Origin: Perca fluviatilis
Lineage: Eukaryota > Chordata > Actinopteri > Perciformes > Percidae
Length of the DNA stretch: 64,000 bases
Reading direction: 5' to 3'
Assembly: GCF_010015445.1 (NCBI RefSeq)
Contig: NC_053133.1
Location: 806,001-870,000 of the forward strand
Each line of letters opens with the position of its first letter. Position 1 is the first letter of the stretch. The position numbers and the translations under genes are program-made. Below, piece after piece: positions 53,241-64,000 of this stretch. The notes beneath the pieces were generated by a model, which was not told the DNA's origin, ran no database searches, and worked only from the letters and a program-made list of their open reading frames with translations.

Positions 53241-56033
53241 TGATGGCCACTATGCCACCTCTTACATCCGGTTTTATTTTGGTGTTTCCTGTCCACAGCT
53301 CCAGCTTGATTATCTGATTGACAGGTACCTGTGCTTGCTTGTAGTCTAAACATACATAGCAGGTTTGTGGTTCATGGTTGAGGTTATCATTTATCTATTC
53401 ATTTATTTCAAAACACTAGAGGAATTTTAAAAGAGATTTTAGCCAGCCCCACTGCTAAAAAAAAAGGAAACACTGTAGCCTATTATATTATCAGTTGCAA
53501 CCCTGTCAGTGGTAAGCGATCGTGAGAGAAAATAAAAAATATAAAAACATAATTCAAAGCGATGTGCGCATTGGCAACATACGGCTCAAGAAGCCGACAA
53601 ATAGCCTGTACGTAATTCCCTCCGCTGAAAATCTATACCTTTCATAAAAATACCCATAAGGGAATGTTAACGGGGTTGTCGGTCTCTAAATGTTTGAACT
53701 TTTATGAGCGTGCCTCTCTCTCTCTCCGCAGCTCAGCTCCACCTGATCTTCTAAGAACGGTGACGCCGTTATCAACCGAGTATTGATTGGTCAGTAAGCG
53801 GTGTTTTTACACCGGTTGATCTCTGATCTCCAACCAGGTTAGGCATTCAGCATAAGATACCACAGCGATTGAACCCAGTAACAAGTGATCCACCGTCGTG
53901 ATACAGAAAACCCTGGGTTGAACCTGAAGTTACCTCGGTAACGCCAAATCTTGCTTCGTAGTCTGATCTCAGTTTTATCTCCAGAGTCACACTCTCCTGG
54001 GGATTTATTTTAATATTCATATTATTTTTTAACCAGTTTTGTTGATTGGGTTTTATTCACGCACGCACGCGAGTCACACAACGATGTGTTTTCAGTGAGT
54101 GTCCGAAATCTCCTTTGGTCATTCCCTATATAGGTTGCTATTTAATAAACACTATACAGGGAATAGTGAGTGAGTGAATGAGGGAACGGTTTCCAACACA
54201 GCTTTTGTTGTGGTAGCCCTGGGGTGGCCTCTCATATGCCTGGACCACTGAAGATAAATATGTAAAGGTATGCAGCAAATTCTCTAAGGTAGGTAGGGAA
54301 CGCTTTAAATAGGAGGTTAGATTTATCCAAGTCCTTATCTTAAGAGTAGTATGTGATAGCACATGATGACCATGTTGAAGCCTGCTTTATGTGTGTATGA
54401 GCTTTAGTTAAAAAAATGTGGGGTTAAGTGTTCAAATTAAAGCTTTGCTTTACTTGTGAAACCCTTGTAACTTAATGTGGGACTAGTTTAGTAACCATTG
54501 TAGTTTATGTTCATTATTGCTTGATTGTGTAGCTGTTTTTGCAGCATTGTGTGGTTATTTTGTACTCTTGGGCATAGGCAGCATTACAAAAAGTGGGCAG
54601 GGCAATCTAAGGTAGGGTCTGGTGGTCCTCCCCCAGAATATTTGAACCGAGTAGATGTCATTTCCTGAATTCTGGTGTATTTTAATATGTGATTTGATAC
54701 TTTTATCTGGCTATACTAGCATGAGAAAAAAAGATAGGTACATTTTGTAGTGTCCAGCCCCAGATCACGTTTAAAAAATGTTAAGAGGCTAAAAGTACAA
54801 AGCATACAATTCGCAACATGAACATACTCCTATAACATAGTAACTACAATATCCAAGACCATTCAAGAAAATAGTAACACAAAAACACAATAAACCATAA
54901 AACAAATAAACATATGTATAAATGACAACACCATAAGCCCATCATACACGTCTCTCCCCAGCCCAAAGCTTCTTAGGAGCCCTTCAGAAAGCTCAGGTAC
55001 TTTTCCAATTTTCTAGTATAGGCATCCAATCTGGCTCAGAGCCATTTTAAATAATAACGCTCATTGTTTATTTAAACTTGAGGATCTCTTTATGCTCGCA
55101 TGCAATTGCAATTTCTGTTAACCTCTTGAACCCGAGAGTTTGGCTGCTAGTTTGTATTTGATAGCTGTACTTTGCTTTGTGGCCTTTTCAAACTTGTAGT
55201 CTTCAGACCCTACTGATGCTGGATATTTTATCAGACTTCACAAAGCTCCTTCTGGAGACACAAAATGTTTTATACAATTTCTTCATTTGGGAAGGCAGCG
55301 GCAAGATACACATTTTGTTCTTGAGGTATTCAGATTTTTTTTCTCCAGGATGAACGTGGGACAGAGCTGCCAGAGCTGCCATCACCCTTCACCATTCTTT
55401 AATCAAAATTGTATCATCAATCGAATAACTCACGAAAAATATACATGTGTATCAGCAACTGTAGTCCAACTAACACAGAAAAGGACAATGATTATGTTAA
55501 CTCCTGGGTCACAGGAAACCGATTAGCAACCCCTGCAATAAACCCCTCTAATGAATATGGAGCTGTCTGTTTACCAGGCCCTGAGTTTAGTTACATACTG
55601 CAATGACATGTCAATTAGCCTGCTTCTCTCTGCCAGTGCTCCCACCCACAGACATGTCCGTGGGTGGCCTTCCAAAACGCACACACCTCCAGTATTGTTG
55701 ACATAATATAATCAGAGGGTTTTCATCATATAAATACAGTTCACCATGCTTCACCTGACGGCTAGATAAGGTAAAAAAACGATAGTCAGTGAAAAGGGGT
55801 GGGGGAGCTGCATTTGCAATTGACGCGTGTGATGAGACTAATGAGCTCCCCTGTGAACGCATCAAAGAACAAGGAAGAGATAATGAGACTGTTTCTCTTT
55901 TTAAATAACTCATAATCAGTTCGCCTTTTTTACTTTTGTGCCATAACCTTCAGCCTCTCCTCCCTCAACTGTAGATAATCTAACCAAGGTGCTTCATACA
56001 CATTTTAATAAAGAATTAGACTTTCTTTGAATA

Positions 56034-56040
<7 letters not shown>
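53241..56040. other. No gene seen (2.8 kb)
   Basis: A GGTGACGCCGTTATCAACCG to CTCGGTAACGCC segment at 53758-53955 looks like a repeat, with GTTAT/GTTAC words near its edges; I could not assign it. The rest has frames of 100 codons or fewer without domains. Confidence 0.35.
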
Positions 56041-56086
<46 letters not shown>

Positions 56087-56088
56087 TT
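56041..56088. repeat. (AT)n-(GT)n microsatellite
   Basis: About 18 AT units followed by about 5 GT units. Confidence 0.95.
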
Positions 56089-56458
56089 GCCTTTGATCAG
56101 GCTTCATGTCAAGTTGCCTTATCATAAGTAATATTTTATAATTCGATTGCTGTTTTTTGTCCAGACTGCCAATTAAATATGCTATTTTTATTTATAGATT
56201 TCTACGTTCATACTGTGAGCAACTTGGTTGATTAGTCTTTGGTGGTTGGCAGTGTGACAAGACAGCCGTGTAAGACTCTGGCTCATAATTTGTTACTTCA
56301 GGCTGGGCCTTGAGGGTAATTAGTACACCTAAAAGCCATCCCAAAAGTGTCTTTTCCCTCATAGTCTTCAAACAAACCGGCTTGGATCTTGTCGGGCCAT
56401 TATCCTACAGTGCAAGGGAGGACTGCTTTGAGTTAGTTGAAGCAGATTACTCAACTTG
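56089..56458. other. No gene seen
   Basis: Unannotated. Confidence 0.4.
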
Positions 56459-56629
56459 GTATTTTCAACCCATTCTCACTCCGAACTCGTAAAATACGGA
56501 AGTTTGGACAGTGGCTGTCAGTGGCTGTCAGCGTCTGAAGCGATGAAAAAGGCGTCCTTCAGCGTGTTTGTATAACATACCAGGGATGGGGTTTAGCGAG
56601 TAGTATGTAAGGCTGAAATACCTCGTAGG

Positions 56630-56706
56630 GAGGTTGGTCGGGGGGGTGGATGGGTCACAGGACTTTCAACCAGGAGACCGAGGTTCGTGTCCCACTTGTC
56701 ACGTTT
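56630..56706 (+). other. tRNA-like segment in copy 2
   Basis: AGGTTGGTCGGGGGGGTGGA, TGGGTCACAGGACTTTCAAC, CAGGAGACCGAGGTTCGTGT and CCC. It keeps the A-box-like GGTGGATGGG and the B box GGTTCGTGTCC at the same spacing as copy 1. Not a functional tRNA gene as far as I can see. Confidence 0.45.
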
Positions 56707-56841
56707 CCTAAAGTCGCTTTCTTCTTTAACCGTCCTGTTATTCCCGCGTGTCACGGAAGCGTAAGCCCACCCATGACCTTTTCCTAAACATAACTGCGTC
56801 AAAAGGAACGCCAATAGTTCCGACCAAGCGCGTTTAGTTAA

Positions 56842-58809
56842 AGGGGTGATAGAATGATTATATAGGGTATTTCACACTGTTCCTTATGGTCTCCTAATGG
56901 GGTATGTAACATTGGTTGGGCTGAAAATGGCCTGGTTGATATTTTATTGGCCCTTATGCATCCCTGTGTTTTGGCCCTATTTGTAACAAGAGCTTTTCTT
57001 CCAAATATGGTATGGTCATGAATATTTAGATGAGCTGCGCGCTGATTGGTTGAGTGACTTGCCATACGCACATATTAGAGACGCCGGCGCTGGTTGGTTG
57101 AGCATCCCCAATACACATACATTAGAGAAGCGACAGAATCTCATATTCCAGACACTGCAATGTTTCATTACCAAATTCACTTCTGAGACTTTTTAAAGCG
57201 AAAATCAACTATATAAAGCTGAAATATGGGCCGTTTTACAAAATTTGATGGCTAATTGCAAATTTGGTAAGACGTGTCGGACTTTAGGAGCTCCACACAG
57301 TCTGGACAGCGGCAGCCTGCTGGGCTCCATACCCAGGGCAAAGTCACCCTTTGTGGATACTGCACTTACCGGGGCTCCGCGGCCAGCTGCCGGCATAACT
57401 ATAATATATTTACCGGTTTGAATTTCGTCACGCCACTTTGATTTTTAAAGCACTTTTATGAACGAGCGGCGTCTTTGTAGGACGAGCAGCTGCTTGCAAT
57501 ATGTCCCATTCATTACAATGGGGAAATACCGCACTGCTAGCTACGCTGCATGCCATAGCTAAATTATATTTACAGTTTGAATTTACGTCACGCCACTTAT
57601 ATAACATCATTCCCCAATGTCTTATAAAGCTAACCGTTGTGTCCGATTTGATTTTAAGGCATTTTATGAACGCGTAGGCGTCTTTGTAGGCCCAGCAGCT
57701 GCTTGCTATATGTCCCATTCATTACAATGGGGAAACACCGCAGCTAGCTAGCGCTACACTGTCGCCATAACTAAATTATATTTACAGTTTGAATTTCGTA
57801 TACCTACTTATATTACATCATTCCCCAATGTCTTATAAAGCTAACCGTTGTGTCCGATTTGATTTTAAGGCATTTTTATGAACGGAAGCGTCTTTGTAGG
57901 ACGAGCAGCTGCTTGCTATATGTCCCATTCATTACAATGGGGAAATATCGCAGCTTGCTCACTTCGCATAACTAAAGTATATTTACAGTTTGAATTTCGT
58001 CACGGCATGAATATTACAGGTTCCTCAAGGTCTTACAAAGCTTAGCTAACACGGATTTCAATTGAATGTATTTTGTGAATGTCAGAGTTAGGAGGAGGCT
58101 AGCTAGCTCTCATTGATGGACTCCACATATCGGGGCGCTAACAATGAGACTTCGAGCCAAAGAGGCTTTATTTCCCGATTGTTTGTTTAAATAACTCACA
58201 CACATACCCATTATAAGATTTACTGGAACCTGCGGGCTGCGGTAAAAGATTGCGGGCGTATACAAGCTTCGCTGACACTGCGGTTCAGGCGGCGCGTAGC
58301 GAAGCAACCCGGCAGCACCAACAACGGCACTAAACACTCGGACGCAGGGAGAAATTTGCAATTAGCCATCCATTTTCCATTTTAGTAAGAAGCCCCCCAT
58401 ATTTGAGCTTTATATGGTTGATTTTGCCCCCAAAAAAGTTTCAGAAGTGAATTTTGTAATGGAATAGCAGAGATCTCGCGTGACCTAGCTAGATTCAGAA
58501 GACTACCTGATCTCAGGTCAGTTGTGTAGCCTATAGCAATGTTACTACCTGATCTCAGGTAGGTTATTGAGCCTATGTAAATGTTGGGGCGTGACTGTTC
58601 TCTTAAGGTTCCGGATTTTGAGATGCTTGCGTAAGCAACTCAGCTTTGTTGGGATTCGCCCGTTTTCAGCGGCAGTTTCAAAATATGAGATTTTCATAGT
58701 AAAGGGGTGTCAATGGGACTTTGAGCTTCTATGTATGTCCTATTTACCCACCGAACTGTCGTTATTCAACTATGACAGGGTAAAATCGGTTTTGCATTCT
58801 ATCACCCCT
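56842..58809. mobile_element. TTAA element D (1968 bp)
   Basis: Ends AGGGGTGATAGAATG and CATTCTATCACCCCT are a perfect 15-bp inverted repeat. TTAA lies at 56838-56841 and 58810-58813. The inside contains the 210-bp tandem repeat and short inverted stretches, such as TTCACTTCTGAGACTTTTTA near 57176 versus CAGAAGTGAATTTTG near 58442. No transposase frame is seen, so it is non-autonomous; piggyBac or Kolobok relatives are possible. Confidence 0.9.
57410..58040. repeat. Tandem repeat, about 210-bp period, three units
   Basis: TGTCCCATTCATTACAATGG recurs at 57502, 57711 and 57921. Other shared landmarks are GCGTCTTTGTAGG, GAGCAGCTGCTTGC, AAATTATATTTACAGTTTGA and AATGTCTTATAAAGCTAACC. Units differ by about 10 percent. 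Minus-strand frames of 63-96 codons here are artefacts. Confidence 0.9.
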
Positions 58810-58923
58810 TTAAAGTGTGTTATATGACGCTAAAGGAGACTTATAGAGTCAATAACAACGACAAAGGCACCTGACCAAGCGTCCGTATTTTACGAGATGG
58901 GAGTGAGAACCTGTTGGTATTTT

Positions 58924-59824
58924 ACAATTAAAGCAATAAAAGGGAACTCCACACCACATTTTGGCATCTGTAGGTGAAGAGAAACAAGTCTTTTTAAAGT
59001 GGCTATGAGGAACTTTCAGTTTGTGTTGATTCTAGTAGCCCCTTTGGACAAAAGTGAAAGTTTTTTTTTCCGCACCTGCTGTCGTAAAGATCTAATATCC
59101 ACGGGAGGAAAGCATGTATTACCCATTCAATTACTGAATTACTGAGTTAGCGTTACTGGAAGGTCATATAGTTGCGATGAATGTTTTGCTCAGACAGAAA
59201 CAAATTTATTTACAATAAGAGAATATGTTACTGATGCATCGTTGCATTTCAAGTGTTGCATGTATAATACTCACAAAAAGTGTTTTGTGATATAAAGGTA
59301 TATTTGCTTTTTTTTAAAGAGTTTGTTTTGCTTTGAAGATGGATTTTCATATTTTTGTGTACCTTAATTTATAGGTTGATCATTTAAAAGTAATGAGAAT
59401 AGTAAGGGCATGCTATTCCATATTGCGCCAGTAGGTGGCAGTAGTAGTTTTCACAGCATCCGGTACACTTTGTGAGTGCCGTTGTAGGTACCAGATGTAC
59501 TCGGGTGATCCGAACTGCTTGCGGTCCTGCGCCTGTCGGTGATGTCACAGTACAGCAACGCCACTAGTTCAAACTACATTGCTTCCGATGTGCTCGGGCT
59601 CATTTACACTTGCTATGGCAATATTAGGCCTATAAATTTATATATATTTTATTTTTTGTATATATATTGATACATGTACCATATATCAATTCCAATATTT
59701 ATGTCTAAAAATACATCTTCGTAATACGTAAAAAAATATCGTTAAGACGCTAATGTCAGCTGCCGATAAAGGTAAGCTAATGTGTGTATGTTTGTGTGTG
59801 TGTGTTTGTTGCCCCCCGCTATAC
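58924..59824. other. No gene seen
   Basis: Unannotated sequence. Confidence 0.35.
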
Positions 59825-60307
59825 TTAAAGTGATGGTTCGGAGTAATTCACCCTAGGGTCCTTTGCACCATGACCTCGAGCCAAACACCCCCCCCCCCAG
59901 AAGCTTTTTTCACCTGGGTCAAACATTGGGAGAGTTAGCGTAGAGTAGCGTTATCAGCTGAATAGCTTAGCGCAGGGGCTAACGGACCCACGTTTGTATC
60001 TCGTAAGTTACCCCACTAATAATGCCCGAAATGATACCAAACGTCTACAAGTAGTACATATAGGTTATGCTCTCATAAAACGATGGATTGGAAAGTTTGT
60101 AAGTACACCAGAAGTTTATGTAAATAACACTTGCCTGCTGGCTTCTGCTCTCTGCTGTTGTTGTTGCTGCTGTAAGATGAGTGCTTAGGGTCGTCTACAA
60201 ATTACAACACCGAAAAGAGATGCAACAAAAATATTTATTAATTTAATTTTTTTTTTAAAGTAAGTGCTGTAGTATAACTAGCAGGAGACAAGTAATAATT
60301 GAGGTAA

Positions 60308-60733
60308 CTGACTCAGTTAATGTTTGTACAAGAAGGGAGGGTAGACGTAGGGACGAGGTTATTATTTCTAGAATGAGGATTGGTCACACGTTTCTGAACA
60401 GCAATTTATTTATTTTAGCTAAGCACCAGAGTGGTTTGTGTTCATGTCAGGAACCGGAGACAGTGCAACATGTTTTGATTTCTTGTAGAAATTTTGACCG
60501 TCAAAGACAAGATCTACTCAGAAAATTGCAAGAAATTGGCTTCAAAGAAGTGTCTCTGAAAAGTATTTTAGAATTAGGATCAAGCGGGAGGGGAAAACGT
60601 TGTTTTTTAAAATTTTTAATAGACACTGGACTGTATCATCGGATATAGTGCACTAAGGTGCTAGTTCCATAGATGGCAGCAATGCAACGTATTGGATGCC
60701 GGCTGCCGTAAAATTTCAAAGAAGAAGAAGAAG
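60308..60733 (+). mobile_element. 5'-truncated LINE insertion, 426 bp
   Basis: Exact 13-bp target duplication ATAATTGAGGTAA at 60295-60307 and 60734-60746. The insert begins within the C-terminal coding region, has a 3' UTR with CCATAGATGGCAGCAATGC and ends in an (AAG)n tail. Size and structure are typical of target-primed reverse transcription. Confidence 0.93.
60309..60648 (+). CDS. LINE ORF2 C-terminal zinc-knuckle region (partial)
   Basis: The open frame from the truncation point to a stop at 60646-60648, with the first internal Met at 60373, reads DSVNVCTRREGRRRDEVIIS, RMRIGHTFLNSNLFILAKHQ, SGLCSCQEPETVQHVLISCR, NFDRQRQDLLRKLQEIGF and ends FLKFLIDTGLYHRI. The C-x-C-x8-H-x4-C arrangement (CSCQEPETVQHVLISC) is the finger found at the C-terminus of many non-LTR elements. 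The upstream catalytic domains are absent. No internal stop is present. Confidence 0.82.
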
Positions 60734-61186
60734 ATAATTGAGGTAAGTTTGGAGACATTACGTTATTTAATCATTGAATTAATAAATATTTTTGTTGTAA
60801 CTCTTTTCGGTGTAGTAATTTGTAGACGGCCCTAAGCACTCGTCTAACTGCAGGTAGCAGCAGCAGCAACAGAGAGTTGAAGAGAGCAGGCAAGTGTTCA
60901 TAAACTTCTGGTGTAGTTACAAACTTTCCAATCCATCGTTTTATGAGAGCATAACCTATTTGTACTACTTGTAGACGTTTGGTATCATTTCGGGCATTAT
61001 TAGTGGGGTAACTTACAACATACAAACGTGGGTCCGTTAGCCCCTGCGCTAAGCTATTCAGCTGATAACGCTACTCTACGCTAACTCTCCCAATGTTCGA
61101 CCCAGGTGAAAAAAGCTTCTGGGGGGGTGTTTGGCTCGAGGTCATGGTGTAAAGGACCCTAGGGTGAATTACTCCGAACCATCACT

Positions 61187-63029
61187 TTAAGACTCAAAGT
61201 GTCTCTAGTTTCTGTGGAATTATCTACAATACAGCACTACAAAGAAATTTGTAAAAGTTCTCCATAGTTCTTCTTGGTTATATTTGATCCGAAGACCCGC
61301 GAAAACGACGCCTGTAAACTCTACAGCCATTCACAATCTGCTACGTCATCATGCCAACGTACAGCCAATGGTGTACTGTGACATCACTGATAAGCGCAGG
61401 GCCCTGAGCAGTTCTGACCACCCAAGCACATCTGGTACGTGAGTTAATAATCCAGTTGAATGGAGAAAGAACACATTGTCCTGTCTCACTTCTTTCTGTG
61501 TACTTTTTCCTGCTGTTACAGGTTAGTTTCCAACACATAAAGCAATGCAGCCATTTAGAAGATGATTCTAGTAATAAGCAAGATGGTATGGGCACGCTAA
61601 TGTGTTGCTAATTAAGTTGAAAGTGAACTTTAACTGAAATAACGGTAACCTTGTATGTCCTGTAATGGCGTCATGTCTACTTGTTATTTCCCCAAATTTA
61701 GCTACATGCTATTATTTTCTACTGTGTTTTTTCTGTCAGTGGCTCGTGGACATTGGTAATAAGAAAGACAATGTGTAGCAGCTCATTATTGCAGCGGAAT
61801 GTTTATTAGGTTATAGTTGTGTGTTGTTTTTCAAGCTAATTACTGCTATTCCTGTTCCGGCTACAGTAGCTTAAGCTAACGGGTTAGCCTATAGTTCGTG
61901 TAGCATTTGCTGTCGTTCCCGCCAATGCCGTTTCAATACAGACTGACCAGGTTTTCCTTGCTCATATATTTGGGTCACAGAGTTACTCTATGTTGGACAG
62001 TTAGTGGGTATATTTTACTATTGAAATGTGTTGATTGCTCTCAGATGTAAAAACCGTCTCTTCTGTTATAATTAGTAATAAATACTAAATGGTGAACGTA
62101 TTCACATTAGACACATTAAGGAGAAGGTTGATGTTTTACTGTACTGTATATTGCATTAGTAGTCTCAATGAAGGTATAATATACAAAGACAGACATATTT
62201 GATATGTTTTTGTACAGAAAAGTTTTTATTTGTATGTCAATGAGGAATTTTATAGTTATGTAACAGATGTAAATTGGTCTATGTAACCTTACATTTTCTT
62301 GTTAAGCGCTATATCTGGTTTTGACCAGTGCATTTATGCAAACATAATTACAACTAATAAAACAACGGAAAGAAGATTATTCATGTGAGTGATAAAACTA
62401 TAATCCAGTTGAATGAAGAAAGAACAACATGTCGTCCTGTCTGTGTACTTCTTTCTGTGTACAATTTCCTGCTGTTACAGGATTATCTCAACAACCTGCT
62501 AAAGGGGTGCCAAGCCGGTACCCGTTACACATGGGTTAATTTAGCCTACTTTGGATGTATCGTGAGCTAACCCGGGTGTCACTGTCACTGTGTCACGAGC
62601 CAAAACATTAGCAAGAGTTTGTTATAGCAACCAATGTAATAATAATAGTATAATAACTTAGATTTACATAGCCTCTTTCATGAAACCCAAGGATGCATTA
62701 CACCAGTGGTCATCAACTACATTTTCAGCTACATTTTCCCATTTTCTAAGCGGACACTCGGGGGCCAGACTTTCAAATAAAGAAAATACAATGTATTTAT
62801 ACCTAATAAGCCTATCCTTGTTTGATCCTTTCCCTCTTTTATTAAATTAATGCTATATTTATTTACATGTATTAGTGTCAAAAGACTTTAAACATGGAAA
62901 CTCCATAATGATAACTAGGCTACTTAACTAGAAAATGATCTCTGACTAGGAGGCAGTTCACCGAGGAGTGATGGCTAAAGTCTGTGATTACAGAAACGTC
63001 ATTGTAGCATAAAGCAGACATAGGGGACT
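61187..63029. other. No gene seen, apart from a duplicated acceptor-like segment
   Basis: Frames are 84 codons or shorter. The duplicated segments at 61448-61522 and 62401-62481 are described separately. Confidence 0.35.
61448..61522 (+). repeat. 75-bp segment duplicated at 62401-62481
   Basis: TAATCCAGTTGAATGGAGAA, AGAACACATTGTCCTGTCT, CTTCTTTCTGTGTAC and TTTTTCCTGCTGTTACAGG recur with small differences 950 bp downstream. Both end in a pyrimidine tract plus CAG like a 3' splice site, but the following sequences differ and have no clear coding frame. Confidence 0.7.
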
Positions 63030-63195
63030 TGGGTCACATGACTTGACTCGAGTTAGACTCGAGTAGCAATTTTAGGACTTGAGACTTGCTTGATAAATAT
63101 TCTTAAAAGACTTGACTTGACTTTGACTTGATATTCATGACTTGAGACTTGACTTAGACTTGAGTCAAATGACTTGAAATGACTTGATTTTCTGT
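63030..63195. mobile_element. hAT-like ACTTGA-rich terminal segment
   Basis: GGGTCACATGACTTGACTCG, AGTTAGACTCGAGTAGCAAT, GACTTGAGACTTGACTTAG and ATGACTTGAAATGACTTG share the subterminal signature of the relict element at 37-39.8 kb. The internal part and the other end are not visible. Confidence 0.6.
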
Positions 63196-63449
63196 TTAAT
63201 AAATATATATATTTTTCCCCTCTGATGTTGAGGAGGAGTTAACTTTAAGATTTTAGTGCTGTTGCATGCAGGGGGTCCGTTGATATGACGATGCGGCACG
63301 CAGCGGCAGACCTGCAGTAAACGAGAATGGCTATGGCTAGGAACTTAACGTCACCCTCTGCACGGAAATAATAAAGTTTGGCTATAACTTTTATTATAAG
63401 TTATACAGATTATACATCTGACCAGGCAAAGAAGAAACGAACAATATTA

Positions 63450-63513
63450 GGCACACACATACACACACACACACACAACACAAACTGCACTCTTTCTCTC
63501 TCTCTCTCCCCCC

Positions 63514-63562
<49 letters not shown>
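63450..63562. repeat. (CA)n-(CT)n-(CA)n compound microsatellite
   Basis: CA runs at about 63452-63480 and 63529-63562 flank a CT-rich stretch. CA-rich sequence continues loosely to about 63720. Open frames here (63378-63725 and its complement) are artefacts. Confidence 0.92.
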
Positions 63563-63565
<3 letters not shown>

Positions 63566-63807
63566 CAAATGTAAGTATGTGAACAAAGCTAGGCACACAT
63601 ACACACAACACACTCTGCACTCTCACACACGCACATGGACATGCACACATTCACTCATCAATATTAATAACTTTTCACTCACTCTCTCCCTCAAACACGC
63701 ACACATTGACTCACAAATACACTGACAAATCTTATCATACTATCCACTCCATGTTTTAAATACACTCAGTCAATCTCTCCAAATTACGCAAAGGTGGTGG
63801 GATTCAG

Positions 63808-63847
63808 CTTCTCTTAAAGAATATGTTTTGTTTTTCTTTAAGAGAAG
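63808..63847. repeat. 14-bp perfect hairpin
   Basis: CTTCTCTTAAAGAA (63808-63821) and TTCTTTAAGAGAAG (63834-63847) with a 12-base spacer that is mostly T and G. No function assigned. Confidence 0.8.
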
Positions 63848-64000
63848 GAAAGGTTAAAGGATGTGTTTCTGTCCCATAAAAGTGAGGCATGTTTGAAGAA
63901 TATTATTTATTTATTATTTAAACCATTATACTTGAATTGTCTGAATGAATTTCACGATTTGATGTCATGTTTGAGGCATATTGAACAAATATGTATGTGG

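Larger units (their letters stand above)
56466..58916. mobile_element. CAAC...GTTG element, copy 2, enclosing a TTAA element
   Basis: Ends CAACCCATTCTCACTCCGAA and GGGAGTGAGAACCTGTTG, with ACTCGTAAAATACGG and its near-complement inside: an imperfect inverted repeat of about 34 bp. GTATTTT is repeated at 56459-56465 and 58917-58923. Without the inserted TTAA element (56842-58809) it would be about 480 bp. It shares ends and the tRNA-like segment with copy 1 at 5834-6673 but not the minisatellite. Confidence 0.8.
59829..61186. mobile_element. Palindromic TTAA element E with LINE in the loop
   Basis: Starts AGTGATGGTTCGGAGTAATT and ends AATTACTCCGAACCATCACT (perfect over 20 bases). TTAA lies at 59825-59828 and 61187-61190. 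The arms of more than 400 bp pair closely: GGCTAACGGACCCACGTTTG, TACCAAACGTCTACAAGTAG and CGATGGATTGGAAAGTTTGT are found in complement on the right. A LINE fragment (60308-60733) is in the central spacer. Without it and one target duplication the element is about 920 bp. Confidence 0.95.

Noticed and set aside
57205..58361. Minus-strand frames of 63-96 codons with similar sequence
   Set aside because: Products of the 210-bp tandem repeat in TTAA element D.
1..64000. CRISPR arrays, bacterial operons, replication origins
   Set aside because: The sequence is eukaryotic (LINEs, SINEs, hAT and Tc1 elements, splice-like signals). The tandem repeats have no spacer-repeat structure of CRISPR type.

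Overview
The window looks like a gene-poor, transposon-dense segment of a teleost (ray-finned fish) nuclear genome, probably a percomorph. The evidence is the repeat content: L2 LINEs with the GATTTGATACTATAAATAAA 3' end, two kinds of fish tRNA-derived SINE, L1- and CR1/Rex-type LINEs, Tc1/mariner elements, hAT-like MITEs, TTAA-flanked fold-back elements and long CA/GT microsatellites. I found no intact host protein-coding gene, no rRNA, no functional tRNA and no CRISPR array. All identifications come from reading motifs, junctions and internal comparisons; no database was searched.

Layout. 0-10 kb: hAT remnants, an L2 3' UTR (1.6-2.3 kb), a 5'-truncated LINE reverse transcriptase (2.35-3.8 kb), a MITE split by a CAAC...GTTG element with a 7-bp target duplication, a minisatellite and a tRNA-like segment (5.5-6.8 kb), a decayed RT (7.5 kb) and a hAT MITE (9 kb). 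10-19 kb: an L2 3' UTR split by an LTR-like insertion of 1882 bp, three SINEs, L2/SINE composites that share a downstream flank, a 633-bp palindromic TTAA element whose empty site is preserved at 10.03 kb, and a TTAA element holding an internally deleted LINE. 19-34 kb: a TTAA element containing an L2, a LINE interrupted by another L2 (24.8-28.9 kb), a 903-bp hAT element, and an L1 carrying a solo LTR and a MITE. 37-40 kb: a relict hAT with a BED zinc-finger exon, invaded by a deleted Tc1. 44.6-53.2 kb: a fold-back repeat apparently opened by a 7.5-kb TA-flanked element (CACTG...CGGTG ends). That element holds three degraded exons of a teleost multicopy protein family, plus nested hAT MITEs and a Tc1. 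56.4-61.2 kb: a second CAAC...GTTG element enclosing a TTAA element with 210-bp tandem repeats, then a palindromic TTAA element whose loop received a LINE. The remainder is unannotated DNA with microsatellites.

The coding sequences present belong to mobile elements (non-LTR RT and endonuclease, Tc1 transposase, a hAT BED finger) or to the degraded exon set, and nearly all are truncated or frameshifted. The most informative content is the order of insertions, which can be read from target-site duplications. The best candidates for something undescribed are the 7.5-kb gene-bearing element and the CAAC...GTTG elements carrying a conserved tRNA-like segment.
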